Shown piece by piece: positions 25,150 through 33,158 of a stretch of DNA of 64,000 nucleotides. The stretch is from positions 1 through 64,000 of the forward strand of contig NZ_JAKXMK010000043.1 in assembly GCF_022524485.1 (NCBI RefSeq). The letters run 5' to 3'. The translations under genes and the position numbers were made by a program. The stretch is from Pseudonocardia alaniniphila. Lineage in GTDB: Bacteria > Actinomycetota > Actinomycetes > Mycobacteriales > Pseudonocardiaceae. Position 1 is the stretch's first letter. Each line of letters begins with the position of its first letter. The notes under the pieces are model-generated. The model ran no database searches. It was not told where the DNA came from and saw nothing but the letters and a program-made list of their open reading frames with translations.

Positions 25150-25209
25150 CAGCAGGCGGAATCGCGCTGGATGCGACTTCCCGTCGCATCCGAGTAGCGC
25201 GAACCTCCG

Positions 25210-25244
25210 GGTGGTGGGGGCGGCGTCTCGCCGCTCCCACCACC
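25210..25244 (+). terminator. Strong terminator hairpin after nrdJ
   Basis: A 16-bp stem (25210-25225 with 25229-25244, one G-T wobble) closes on a 3-nt loop, 60 bp after the nrdJ stop. It is followed by a second small dyad (CACCTCCGGTGGAGGT). It lies in the convergent gap with the superoxide dismutase gene. Confidence 0.8.
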
Positions 25245-25315
25245 TCCGGTGGAGGTCACGATCCTCCGGTGCAACAAGAACGACGTCGATATCGGGCAAG
25301 GCCTGTGCGGCCGTG

Positions 25316-25351
25316 CGGGTGGCGCCTCGACCGACGCCGAGGCGCCACCCG
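25316..25351 (-). terminator. Terminator hairpin after the superoxide dismutase gene
   Basis: A perfect 14-bp stem (25316-25329 with 25338-25351) with an 8-nt loop begins 12 nt after the stop codon of the minus-strand superoxide dismutase gene. It lacks a U run, as usual in actinobacteria. Confidence 0.8.
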
Positions 25352-25363
25352 GCAGCCGGTCGT

Positions 25364-25987
25364 TCAGACCGTGATCAGGCTGCCCGCGCCCGAGCGCGCC
25401 GCCTGGAAGCGGTTCTGGGCGTCGGCCCAGTTCACGACGTTCCACCAGGCCTTGACGTAGTCGGGCTTGACGTTCTTGTACTGCAGGTAGAAGGCGTGCT
25501 CCCACATGTCGAGCATGACCAGCGGGATCTGGCCGGCGGGCAGGTTGGCCTGCTGGTCGTAGAGCTGGTGGATCAGCAACCGGCCGCCGAGGGCGTCCCA
25601 GCCGAGGATGGCCCAGCCGGAGCCCTGGATCGTGGTGGCGGCCGAGGTGAAGTGGGCCTGGAAGGCGTCGAAGCTCCCGAAGGCGTCGTCGATGGCCGCG
25701 GCGAGCTCGCCGTCGGGCTTGTCGCCGCCGTCGGGGGAGAGGTTGTTCCAGAAGATCGAGTGGTTGACGTGGCCGCCCAGGTTGAACGCGAGTGTCTTCT
25801 CGAGTCCGACGATCGCGTCGAAGTTCCCGCTGTCGCGGGCCGCCGCGAGCTTGTCGAGCACGCCGTTGAGCGCGGTCACGTAGGTCTGATGGTGCTTGGA
25901 GTGGTGCAGCTCCATGATCTCGGGCGCGATGTGCGGTGCCAGCGCGCTGTAGTCGTAGGGGAGATCGGGAAGCGTGTACTGGGCCAT
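25364..25987 (-). CDS. Fe/Mn superoxide dismutase
   Basis: This enzyme dismutates superoxide (207 residues, single-domain alpha-hairpin plus alpha/beta fold). Metal ligands are visible: His28 in MELHHSKHHQTYV, His in VNHSIFWNNLSPDGG, and Asp and His in the signature DMWEHAFYLQYKN. The start at 25987 (MAQYTLPDLPYDY) is preferred over the longer frame, since GGAGGA lies 8 nt upstream. Mn or Fe use cannot be settled; Gly and Gln positions around GGxP-like motifs would need alignment. It is monocistronic, followed by a strong terminator. Confidence 0.95.
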   Translation of the reverse strand: MAQYTLPDLPYDYSALAPHIAPEIMELHHSKHHQTYVTALNGVLDKLAAARDSGNFDAIVGLEKTLAFNLGGHVNHSIFWNNLSPDGGDKPDGELAAAIDDAFGSFDAFQAHFTSAATTIQGSGWAILGWDALGGRLLIHQLYDQQANLPAGQIPLVMLDMWEHAFYLQYKNVKPDYVKAWWNVVNWADAQNRFQAARSGAGSLITV

Positions 25988-26178
25988 GTCGGGTCCTCCG
26001 GCAGCTCGAGTGGTCGCCATCAGTCACAAGTAGCTGGCAACAACCTATTGCTTGCATCCTGAGGCCGCCAACGGCGGAGGTCGCTCGTCCTCGGTGCCCA
26101 GTGACGATCAGGCGGCATGTACGTCGAGGGGCGGGCCACACAGTCCTCGACAACGGTGTCACCGGCACGGCACGCTAG

Positions 26179-26195
26179 CTGCAGACGATTTGCAA
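26179..26195. promoter_or_regulatory. Candidate GntR/FCD operator, distal copy
   Basis: CTGCA-GACGATT-TGCAA is a 5-7-5 dyad with one mismatch to TTGCA-N7-TGCAA. The same arrangement recurs at 26653 and at 32780. It lies about 670 bp upstream of the importer operon, so its role is less certain than that of the other two. Confidence 0.4.
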
Positions 26196-26652
26196 ATACC
26201 AGATGGATGCAGTGGTGTGATGTCGGTGCTGGAGACACACGTGTCGTCGGAGTGTTCGGGCTGCGACTGGGAGCGACATGCCCAGGCGTTCCGGTGGTTC
26301 CCGGAGTTGGGTGCTCCGCTGCGGTTTGCCCACCGTGCGGATCGGCGGCGGCCCGAGGCCGTTCACCATCCGGTAGGGGGCAAGCCGCGTGACCGGGGCC
26401 GGCGCGTGCGCCCGGCGTCTGATTGCTAGATCGGCGGCCGCCAACTGCTCGCCCCGCGGCGGGTTCTCGTGGCCCTCGTCCACGATCAACTGTTCGTTCA
26501 GCGCGGCCGGCAGCGGCGCATCCTGGGGCCTGGCCGGCTGGAGGCGTGGCACCGCAGTCCTCTCGTTCGACGGCCTGCACCCGGCGCGGCCATGGCCGAC
26601 CCCTGCCGGTTCCGTGCAGCCGATCACTACACGCCTCGCCAGCACAAGGTAG

Positions 26653-26669
26653 TTGCCAAGAACTTGCAA
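26653..26669. promoter_or_regulatory. Candidate GntR/FCD operator upstream of importer operon
   Basis: TTGCC-AAGAACT-TGCAA lies about 195 bp upstream of the binding-protein start. Over 20 bp (26651-26670) it agrees at 16 positions with the reverse complement of the site in front of the GntR gene (32780-32796). This shared sequence suggests that the FCD regulator encoded at the operon's end controls both promoters. Confidence 0.55.
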
Positions 26670-26864
26670 CAGCCGCTTTGGGCTGAGAGCATCAGGGCCT
26701 GCTCCGGTGATCGTTCTGGCAGCTCGACATCGGAGCGTCTGCGGGGCTCGTCGTGCAGCGGCGAGTCCCGCTCGCTCTGTGAGCGGCTCGGTGGGCTAAC
26801 CCGATCCGCGGGCCGTCCTGCCGATGCTCTCCGTTGCGTGGTGATGTCGTCTGGGGGGAGTTGC

Positions 26865-28481
26865 ATGCCGGCTGTCGGGCTGTTGCGGGCGACGCGCGCG
26901 ATGCTCGCGCTCATGGTGGTGGTGCTGGTGTCCTCGGCGTGCGCGGGCGGAGGGAGCCCGTCCGGTGGTGGACCCGCTCCGACCGAGCTGAGGTTGGCGA
27001 TCGGGGGCGAGTCCGAAGAGGGTTACGACCCCACGCTCGGCTGGGGCCGCTACGGCTCGCCGTTGTTCCAGTCGACGCTGCTGACACGCGATGCGGACCT
27101 GAACATCGTCAACGATCTCGCCACCGGATACACGGTGAGCCCGGACGGTCTCGTGTGGACGGTCGACGTTCGTGGCGACGCGAGGTTCACCGACGGTTCG
27201 CCGGTCACCGCTCAGGACGTCGCGTACAGCTTCACCGCTGCCAGCAGGAGCGGTGGCCTCACCGACGTCACGGTGCTGCGGGAGGCCGTTGCGATCGACG
27301 GCGACACGGTGGAGCTGCGGCTGATCCGGCCGCAGAGCACGTTCGTCAACCGGCTGGTCTCGCTCGGGATCGTGCCGCAGCACGCGCACGGTCCCGACTA
27401 CGCCCGCAACCCGGTGGGCTCCGGCCCGTTCCGGTTCGTCCAGTGGGACCAGGGCCAGCAGCTGATCGTCGAGCGCAACGACGATTACTACGGCACGAAG
27501 CCCGCGTTCGAACGGATCGTCTTCGTGTTCACGGGCGAGGACGCCACGATGGCGAGCGCGAGTGCGGGTCAGGTGGACATGGCGGCGGTGCCGTCGTCGC
27601 TGGCCACCGCCACGGTGGCGGGGATGCGGCTCGTGCCGGTGACGTCGGTGGACAACCGGGGGATCATGTTCCCCACCGTCCCCGACACCGGGCGGACCAC
27701 CGCCGATGGCCAGCCGATCGGCAACAACGTCACCGCCGATCTCGCAATCCGGCGGGCCGTCAACTACGCGATCGACCGGCAGGCCCTTGTCGACGGCGTG
27801 CTGGAGGGCTACGGATCGCCGGCGACCGGTCCGGTGGACGGGCTGCCGTGGTACGAGCCGAGATCAGCGATCACCGGCTACGACCCGGCGCGGGCGAGCG
27901 CGATCCTGGACACAGCGGGTTGGGCCGACACGGACGGCGACGGCATCCGTGAGAGAGGAGGGGTGCGGGCCGCGTTCAGCCTGCTGTACCCGGCGGAGGA
28001 CACCCTGCGCCAGGGGCTCGCGCTGTCGGCTGCCGACATGCTCCGCCCGGTCGGTATCGAGGTTGTCACCAACGGTGTCAGCTGGGATGTGATCGACTCG
28101 CGGCTGCATGCCGACGCGGTGCTGTTCGGCTGGGGGAGCCACGACCCGACCGAGATGTACAACCTGTACTCCTCGAAGCAGGCCGGAATCGAGTACTGGA
28201 ATCCCGGCTTCTACGCGAACGCGAGCGTCGACGCCAACCTCGACGCGGCTCTGGGCGCCACCGATCCGCAGGCCGCCATGGCGTTCTGGAAGGCCGCGCA
28301 ACTCGATGCGAACGGTCAAGGCTTCGGGCCGGCGGGCGACGCGGCGTGGGCGTGGCTGGTCAACCTCCAGCACACCTACTACGTCGACGAGTGCCTGGAC
28401 ATCGGCAAGCCTCAGATCGAGCCGCACGGGCACGGATGGCCGATCACGGCCGGGATCACAGGCTGGCGTTGGACCTGCTGA
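26865..28481 (+). CDS. SBP family 5 solute-binding lipoprotein (peptide/nickel type)
   Basis: This is the extracytoplasmic receptor of an ABC importer (538 residues). A signal peptide (LLRATRAMLALMVVVLVSSAC) ends at a lipobox-like SSAC. The family body is clear: SPDGLVWTVDVRGDARFTDG, SPVTAQDVAYSFTAA, NPVGSGPFRFVQWDQGQ, AIRRAVNYAIDRQALV and a C-terminal LFGWGSHDPTEMYNLYSSK. The opening (GGESEEGYDPTLGWGRYGS) resembles NikA/opine-type members more than classical DppA, so a metal complex or small peptide is possible. The ATG at 26865 follows GGGGGGAG; an in-frame ATG at 26844 is the alternative. It is the first gene of a five-gene operon. Confidence 0.88.
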   Translation: MPAVGLLRATRAMLALMVVVLVSSACAGGGSPSGGGPAPTELRLAIGGESEEGYDPTLGWGRYGSPLFQSTLLTRDADLNIVNDLATGYTVSPDGLVWTVDVRGDARFTDGSPVTAQDVAYSFTAASRSGGLTDVTVLREAVAIDGDTVELRLIRPQSTFVNRLVSLGIVPQHAHGPDYARNPVGSGPFRFVQWDQGQQLIVERNDDYYGTKPAFERIVFVFTGEDATMASASAGQVDMAAVPSSLATATVAGMRLVPVTSVDNRGIMFPTVPDTGRTTADGQPIGNNVTADLAIRRAVNYAIDRQALVDGVLEGYGSPATGPVDGLPWYEPRSAITGYDPARASAILDTAGWADTDGDGIRERGGVRAAFSLLYPAEDTLRQGLALSAADMLRPVGIEVVTNGVSWDVIDSRLHADAVLFGWGSHDPTEMYNLYSSKQAGIEYWNPGFYANASVDANLDAALGATDPQAAMAFWKAAQLDANGQGFGPAGDAAWAWLVNLQHTYYVDECLDIGKPQIEPHGHGWPITAGITGWRWTC

Positions 28482-29563
28482 ACACCGGCCCGTCCGCGAG
28501 GTGGGTGGCGGCGGGCCGGTTCGTCCTCTCGCGCCTCGGGCGGCTGGCACTGCTGCTGGTCGCGGTTGCCACGGCCTCGTTCGTCCTGATGGTCAACTCC
28601 CCGGTCGACCCGGTCAACGCCTACGTCGGCGCCGACGTGGCAGCGATCGGGCCGGAGCAGCGGGCGCAGATCGCCGAGCGCTGGGGCCTCGACGACCCAC
28701 CGCTGGAGCGGTTCGGCGCCTGGCTCGGGCAGATCGTGCAGGGCGATCTGGGCTGGTCGTCGACCTTCAACCAGCCGGTCGCCGACGTGATCGGCGAGAA
28801 GTTCCTGACCAGCCTCGCGTTGATGGCGGTGGCCTGGTTGTTGTCCGGGGTGATCGGGTTCGGGCTCGGGGTGATCGCCGGGGTCCGCCGTGGCCGGTTG
28901 GCCGACCGCGTGATCTGCTGGTGGGCCTACACCCTGGCCTCGGCGCCGACGTTCTGGGTGGGGCTGCTCCTGCTCTACGTGTTCTCGGTGTCGCTGCAGT
29001 GGACGCCGCTGTGCTGCGCGGTGCCGGTCGGAACACTGGCCGGCGAGGTGAGCCTGCTGGACCGGCTGCACCACCTGATCCTCCCGGCCGTGACGCTGTC
29101 CATCGTCGGGATCGCCCCGGTGGTTCTGCACACCCGGCACGCGGTGATCGAAGCCATGGCCGGCGATTACGTCGCTTTCGCGCGGGCGCAGGGCGAGTCG
29201 ACGTTGGGGCTCGTCGTGCACCGGGTGCTGCGCAACGCGGCCGCACCCGCTCTGCTGCTCCAGTTCGCCTCCCTCGGCGAGCTGTTCGGTGGCTCCGTGC
29301 TCGCCGAACAGGTCTTCTCCTACCCGGGGCTCGGAGCGGCCACCACGGCGGCCGCGCTGGGACAGGACGTCCCACTGCTGCTCGGGATCGCCCTGTTCAC
29401 CACGGTGTTCGTCTTCGCCGGCAACACTGCAGGCGACCTCGTGCACGCTCGCCTCGATCCACGGGTGGGACGGAACCCCGCAACGGCAGGCACCCACCGG
29501 GCGAGGCGCACCGACACGAGCCTGCCCGTCGACCGACCGGCCCTCGGCGAGGGAACTCGATGA
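28469..29563 (+). CDS. ABC importer permease (DppB/NikB type)
   Basis: This is an inner-membrane channel subunit of 364 residues. The first helix is LARLALLLVAVATASFVLMV-like (28535 onward), followed by the family's long periplasmic loop (SPVDPVNAYVG to ERWGLDDPPLERF, ending GDLGWSSTFNQPV), the permease core and the EAA-type loop YVAFARAQGESTLGLVVHR. The start is uncertain: TTG at 28469 would overlap the binding-protein stop, and GTG at 28505 is another choice. The C-terminal ~35 residues are a charged extension ending at the overlapped ATGA with the next permease. Confidence 0.88.
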   Translation: MDLLNTGPSARWVAAGRFVLSRLGRLALLLVAVATASFVLMVNSPVDPVNAYVGADVAAIGPEQRAQIAERWGLDDPPLERFGAWLGQIVQGDLGWSSTFNQPVADVIGEKFLTSLALMAVAWLLSGVIGFGLGVIAGVRRGRLADRVICWWAYTLASAPTFWVGLLLLYVFSVSLQWTPLCCAVPVGTLAGEVSLLDRLHHLILPAVTLSIVGIAPVVLHTRHAVIEAMAGDYVAFARAQGESTLGLVVHRVLRNAAAPALLLQFASLGELFGGSVLAEQVFSYPGLGAATTAAALGQDVPLLLGIALFTTVFVFAGNTAGDLVHARLDPRVGRNPATAGTHRARRTDTSLPVDRPALGEGTR

Positions 29564-30417
29564 CCGCGCACACCATGATCGCCGACCGGACCGGGCTGCT
29601 CGCAGACCGTCGCCGCCGGACCCTGGCCTACATCGGGCTGTCGCTGATGCTCGTCCTCGGTGTCGTGGTGGCCGGCACCCTGGCGACCGATGCCGCACAG
29701 ACCACCAGCCTCACCGACCGCAACCTGAGCCCCTCGTGGGAGCACGTCTTCGGCACCGACCGGCTCGGGCGCGACATGCTTGCGCGGGTGCTCTCCGGGC
29801 TGCGGCTGAGCCTCGTGGTCGGCACGACCGCGGCGGTCATCTCTGCCCTGATCGCCGTGGTGCTGGCCTGCGCGGCAGCTGTCGGGGGGAGGCTCGTCGA
29901 CCGTGCCGTGACCTGGCTCGTCGACCTGTTCCTGGCCCTGCCGCACCTCGTGCTGCTGATCCTGCTGGCCTTCGCGCTCGGTGGCGGCACGCAGGCGGTC
30001 ATCATCGCCGTCGCGGTGACGCACTGGCCCACCCTCACGCGGGTGCTGCGTGGGAAGGCCGCCGAGGTGGTCTCGTCGGACTACGTGGCGGTCGCCCGCA
30101 GCCTCGGCAAGGGCCGAGGTTGGATCGCGCGCAGGCATCTGGTGCCGCACCTGGCCGGCCACTTCCTCGTCGGGACGGTGCTGCTGTTCCCGCACGCCAT
30201 CCTGCACGAGGCGGCCCTGTCGTTCCTCGGTCTCGGAGTGGACCCGGCCGAACCGTCGATCGGGGTGCTCCTCGCCGAGTCGATGCGCTACCTGACGGCG
30301 GGCGCCTGGTGGCTCGCCGTGCTGCCCGGCTTGTGCCTGCTTGTCGTGGTCAAGCTGGTCGACACGATCGGCGAGAACTGCCGGGTGCTCCTCGACCCGA
30401 GGAGCCACCACCTGTGA
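29560..30417 (+). CDS. ABC importer permease (DppC/NikC type)
   Basis: This is the second channel subunit (285 residues). It carries the N-terminal helix LAYIGLSLMLVLGVVVAG, the family motif HVFGTDRLGRDMLARVLSGLRLSL, several further helices, and the cytoplasmic loop DYVAVARSLGKGRGWIARRH that contacts the ATPases, ending with the typical EAALSFLGLGV region. The ATG overlaps the stop of the preceding permease (ATGA) and its own stop overlaps the following ATPase start (GTGA). The operon is therefore tightly coupled. Confidence 0.93.
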   Translation: MTAHTMIADRTGLLADRRRRTLAYIGLSLMLVLGVVVAGTLATDAAQTTSLTDRNLSPSWEHVFGTDRLGRDMLARVLSGLRLSLVVGTTAAVISALIAVVLACAAAVGGRLVDRAVTWLVDLFLALPHLVLLILLAFALGGGTQAVIIAVAVTHWPTLTRVLRGKAAEVVSSDYVAVARSLGKGRGWIARRHLVPHLAGHFLVGTVLLFPHAILHEAALSFLGLGVDPAEPSIGVLLAESMRYLTAGAWWLAVLPGLCLLVVVKLVDTIGENCRVLLDPRSHHL

Positions 30418-31217
30418 CCGCACCGCTGCTTCGCATCGACGACCTCCGGGTCTCCTTCGTCCAGTACGAGCGGGGCCTGCACCGCCGGGTCGTCACAGCG
30501 CTGGCCGGGATGGACCTGACGGCCGACGCGGGGGAGGTGGTGGCGCTGGTCGGAGCGAGCGGGGCGGGCAAGAGCCTGCTGGCCCATGCTGTGCTCGGCC
30601 TGCTCCCGCCGAACGTCCAGGAATCCGGCACGGTCGTGTTCGACGGGGCAGTCGCGGACCAGGACGTTCGTCGGCGGCTCGCCGGGCGCGAGATCATGCT
30701 GCTTCCGCAGTCGGTGACCTTCCTTGACCCCGTCGCCCCGATCGGACGCCAGGTGCGGCGCTCGGCCCGGCTGGCAGGCCTCGCTGATCCGCGGCGGGCG
30801 GCCGCAGAAGCCCTCGAGCGGCGCGGACTGGGTCCAGAGGTGCTGCGCCGCTACCCGCACGAGCTCTCCGGCGGCATGATCCGCCGGGTCCTGGTCGCGA
30901 TGGCCACGATGAGCCGTCCCCGTCTGATCTTCGCCGACGAGCCGACCCCCGGCCTGCAGCCGGTGGCCGCGCGAGCGATCCTCGCCGAGTTCCGGGAGCT
31001 GGCCGACTCCGGCGCTGCCGTTGTCCTGATCACCCACGAGTTGCGCGGTGCGCTGGAGATCGCCGACCGGATCGTGATCTGTCACGACGGCCGGACGATC
31101 GAGGTGGCCGACCCACAGTCGTTCAGCGGCGACGGATCCCGGCTTGCCCATCCCCACAGTCGCGCGCTCTGGCAGGCGCTGCCGGACAACGGGTTCCGAG
31201 TGGCCACGGAGGCCTGA
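30414..31217 (+). CDS. ABC importer ATPase (DppD/NikD type)
   Basis: This is a cytoplasmic ATPase of 267 residues. It has Walker A GASGAGKS, Q-loop MLLPQSVTFLDP, signature LSGGMIRR and Walker B LIFADEPTPGLQP. The D-loop reads Gly-Leu-Gln rather than the usual Ala-Leu-Asp, a natural variant seen in some NikD-like proteins. The H-loop is LITHELRG. It lacks the long C-terminal oligopeptide-ABC extension found in DppD. The GTG start at 30414 overlaps the permease stop. Confidence 0.9.
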   Translation: MTAPLLRIDDLRVSFVQYERGLHRRVVTALAGMDLTADAGEVVALVGASGAGKSLLAHAVLGLLPPNVQESGTVVFDGAVADQDVRRRLAGREIMLLPQSVTFLDPVAPIGRQVRRSARLAGLADPRRAAAEALERRGLGPEVLRRYPHELSGGMIRRVLVAMATMSRPRLIFADEPTPGLQPVAARAILAEFRELADSGAAVVLITHELRGALEIADRIVICHDGRTIEVADPQSFSGDGSRLAHPHSRALWQALPDNGFRVATEA

Positions 31218-31882
31218 TGCTGCACGCCGACGACCTGTGGTTCCGCTACGACACCAGGCTGCCCTGGATCGTGCGCGGGGTGTCCCTTCGCATCGAGGAC
31301 GGCGAGGTCGTCGGCCTACGCGGCCCGAGCGGCACGGGCAAGAGCACCCTCGGTCGCCTGTTGGCCGGATTCGCACAGCCCGACCGTGGGAGCGTCACCG
31401 TCGACGGCGCGCCCGCTCGCCCCGACAACCAGGCGCGGCGCGCGCATCCCGTGCAGCTCGTGCTGCAACACCCGGAGCGGGCCGTCAATCCGCGGTGGAC
31501 GGTCCGCGAGATCCTCGCTGAGACCGGTGCGTCGCGGACGGACATCGACGGGCTCGACCAGGCCCTCGTCGCGCCGCAGTGGCTCGACCGGTTCCCCCAT
31601 GAGATCAGCGGGGGCGAGCTGCAGCGGGTGAACCTCGCACGCGCTCTGCTGGCCCGGCCGCGGTTCATCATCGCCGACGAGATCAGCGCCAGCCTGGACG
31701 CGGTCACCCAGGCTCGAATCTGGCACCTGCTGCTCGCCGAAACACGTTCGGCCGGGATCGGAGTGCTTGCCATATCCCACGATCCACCACTGCTCGACGT
31801 GGTGGCCGACCGCACCCTCGAATGGGCCGATCTCTCCACGATCGGGACTCCGGAGCTGACAAGTCTGGAGCCGCCCCGTTGA
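31217..31882 (+). CDS. ABC importer ATPase (DppF/NikE type)
   Basis: This is the second ATPase, short at 221 residues. It has Walker A GPSGTGKST, Q-loop LVLQHPERAVNPRW, signature ISGGELQR, Walker B FIIADEISASLDA and H-loop ISHDPP. The ADEISASLDA string is typical of NikE-like subunits. It lacks a C-terminal oligopeptide-binding extension. The ATG shares one base with the previous stop. It is the last gene of the operon and converges with the GntR gene 55 bp away; a weak dyad in the gap (31889-31895 with 31920-31926) could be a terminator. Confidence 0.9.
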   Translation: MLHADDLWFRYDTRLPWIVRGVSLRIEDGEVVGLRGPSGTGKSTLGRLLAGFAQPDRGSVTVDGAPARPDNQARRAHPVQLVLQHPERAVNPRWTVREILAETGASRTDIDGLDQALVAPQWLDRFPHEISGGELQRVNLARALLARPRFIIADEISASLDAVTQARIWHLLLAETRSAGIGVLAISHDPPLLDVVADRTLEWADLSTIGTPELTSLEPPR

Positions 31883-31937
31883 CCGTCGCCTGATCAGAGC
31901 AGGTCGTGATGGCCGGTGCGATCAGGGCGAATCCGAC

Positions 31938-32657
31938 CTACACGCCGCCGTGGGCGAGGAGGCGGTTCATGATGGTCGCTGCGCCGCGCACGTTCTTCTC
32001 GGCGACGGCACTCACGAAGCTTCGAAACTCTCCGGTCTCCGGGGGGCCGCCCGCCTGTTTCGACATCATGAGCAGGGGGCTGTAGAACGAGAGGGCCAAC
32101 AGCTCGATCGCCGCATTGTGGCTCGCTCTTGCGACGCGAATGTGGAACTCGGCCGAGAGCGATCCCAGGTCGCCGTTGGTCGAGTGGACTGCCTCGGAGC
32201 GATCGCAGATCGCGAACAGGTCCTGGATGTCGTTCTGATCTGCGCGGTCGCACACGACCGGCAGGATCCCCAACTCGAATGCCTGCCGCGCCTCCACCAC
32301 GTCGGCGGCCTCGTTCACCGAGAGGGCCAGCACGTCAGCGATGCTCTCGATGACCCGGACCCCGGTCGGGGCGGTGATGTACGCACCACCATGAATGCCG
32401 ACCCGGATTGTGACCAGCCCGTGCGTCTCCAGCGTGCGCAGGGCCTCCCGCACGGTGACCCGACTGACACCGAACCGGTCGCCGAGCTCGCGCTCCGACG
32501 GTAGGCGATCTCCCGCGACCAGCAGTCCCGCGCGCATCAGAGCTCGAACCTGATCAACGATCATCATCGGCGCCCGCCGTGCCGTGGTGCGGTCGAACGT
32601 GTCGGCGGTCGCAGCCGGGGTGACCAGCAGCTGGTGGTCGTCCTCGTGAGATTCCAT
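31938..32657 (-). CDS. FCD-type GntR family transcriptional regulator
   Basis: This is a 239-residue one-component regulator. The N-terminal winged helix (about 20-95) shows LVAGDRLPSERELGDRFGVSRVTVREALRTLETHGLV. The C-terminal all-helical FCD domain (about 105-225) normally binds a small carboxylate, often through a metal, with conserved Asp/His side chains. Candidates here are in VVEARQAFELGILP and EFHIRVARASHN. It converges with the importer operon. A dyad shared with the operon promoter (32780-32796) lies 123 bp upstream of its start, suggesting autoregulation and control of the importer. Confidence 0.92.
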   Translation of the reverse strand: MESHEDDHQLLVTPAATADTFDRTTARRAPMMIVDQVRALMRAGLLVAGDRLPSERELGDRFGVSRVTVREALRTLETHGLVTIRVGIHGGAYITAPTGVRVIESIADVLALSVNEAADVVEARQAFELGILPVVCDRADQNDIQDLFAICDRSEAVHSTNGDLGSLSAEFHIRVARASHNAAIELLALSFYSPLLMMSKQAGGPPETGEFRSFVSAVAEKNVRGAATIMNRLLAHGGV

Positions 32658-32779
32658 GGCCCGTTCCCGAGGTCGAGTCGCTGGGAAGGCTGTCCGCCCT
32701 GCGGACGAGGGCGGCCCGACGAGCGGGTAGCGCTTCCGGTCTCGGCCCTATCGGGCGGCATCAGCTCTCGGCCACCTTA

Positions 32780-32796
32780 TTGCAAGTTATCTGCAA
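32780..32796. promoter_or_regulatory. Candidate GntR/FCD auto-operator
   Basis: TTGCA-AGTTATC-TGCAA is a perfect 5-bp dyad with a 7-bp spacer upstream of the GntR gene. Related dyads occur at 26653-26669 and 26179-26195. It lies in the AT-richer stretch that probably contains the promoter. Confidence 0.6.
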
Positions 32797-32997
32797 CTGC
32801 CAAGTACGCGCATGAGCTGGCGAGCTGGCGGCCTGCTCCGCGCGCCAGATCGAGTCCGCGGGGGGTCCCGTCCGCGACGCGGGCATGGTCGAGAACGACG
32901 ACGCGGCCGGGCGCTCGCTCGTACCGCGACGACGGGCAATCAGCCTGGTTCAGAAGTGCGCTCGACCGATTGGGTCGTTCCGAGACCACGCAGCGGC

Positions 32998-33035
32998 GGC
33001 GGCAGCGACTGCAACGTCACGCAGTCGCTGCCGCC
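32998..33035 (-). terminator. Strong terminator hairpin after the PepSY gene
   Basis: A perfect 15-bp stem (32998-33012 with 33021-33035) and an 8-nt loop lie 123 bp downstream of the PepSY-TM gene stop. It is placed to end the minus-strand cluster that begins at 37594. Confidence 0.7.
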
Positions 33036-33158
33036 ATCACCTCCGGCAACGGTCGTACGTCGGTCACAGGGCTTGCTCGTCGGAGGGCTCAGCAGGAAGG
33101 GCGCCTGACCCGTGAGAAAGGCCGGGGTTGTCGGATCAGCGTTCTTTCATGAGGCTGG

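Larger units (their letters stand above)
25988..26864. other. Long intergenic region without a convincing gene
   Basis: This stretch of about 880 bp lies between the divergent superoxide dismutase gene and the ABC importer operon. Several open frames of 80-190 codons cross it on both strands, but their products are Arg/Pro-rich, lack recognisable domains, overlap each other and have no ribosome sites. The region holds two copies of a TTGCA-N7-TGCAA-like dyad (26179-26195 and 26653-26669). It may be a long regulatory region, or contain a decayed gene that I cannot identify. Confidence 0.6.
32658..33158. other. Intergenic region with operator and terminator
   Basis: This ~500 bp carries no gene I can support. 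It holds the candidate operator at 32780-32796 close to the GntR gene and a strong hairpin at 32998-33035 serving the PepSY gene. Short frames between them are Arg-rich and have no ribosome sites. Confidence 0.6.

Noticed and set aside
21256..25299. 1347-codon open frame antisense to nrdJ
   Set aside because: It mirrors the codon pattern of a high-GC gene; the product is Arg/His/Val/Leu-rich low-complexity sequence with no domain, and nrdJ on the other strand is unmistakable.
26175..26669. 164-codon minus-strand frame in the importer upstream region
   Set aside because: No ribosome site, atypical composition, no domain, and it starts within a candidate operator; kept as unexplained noncoding sequence.
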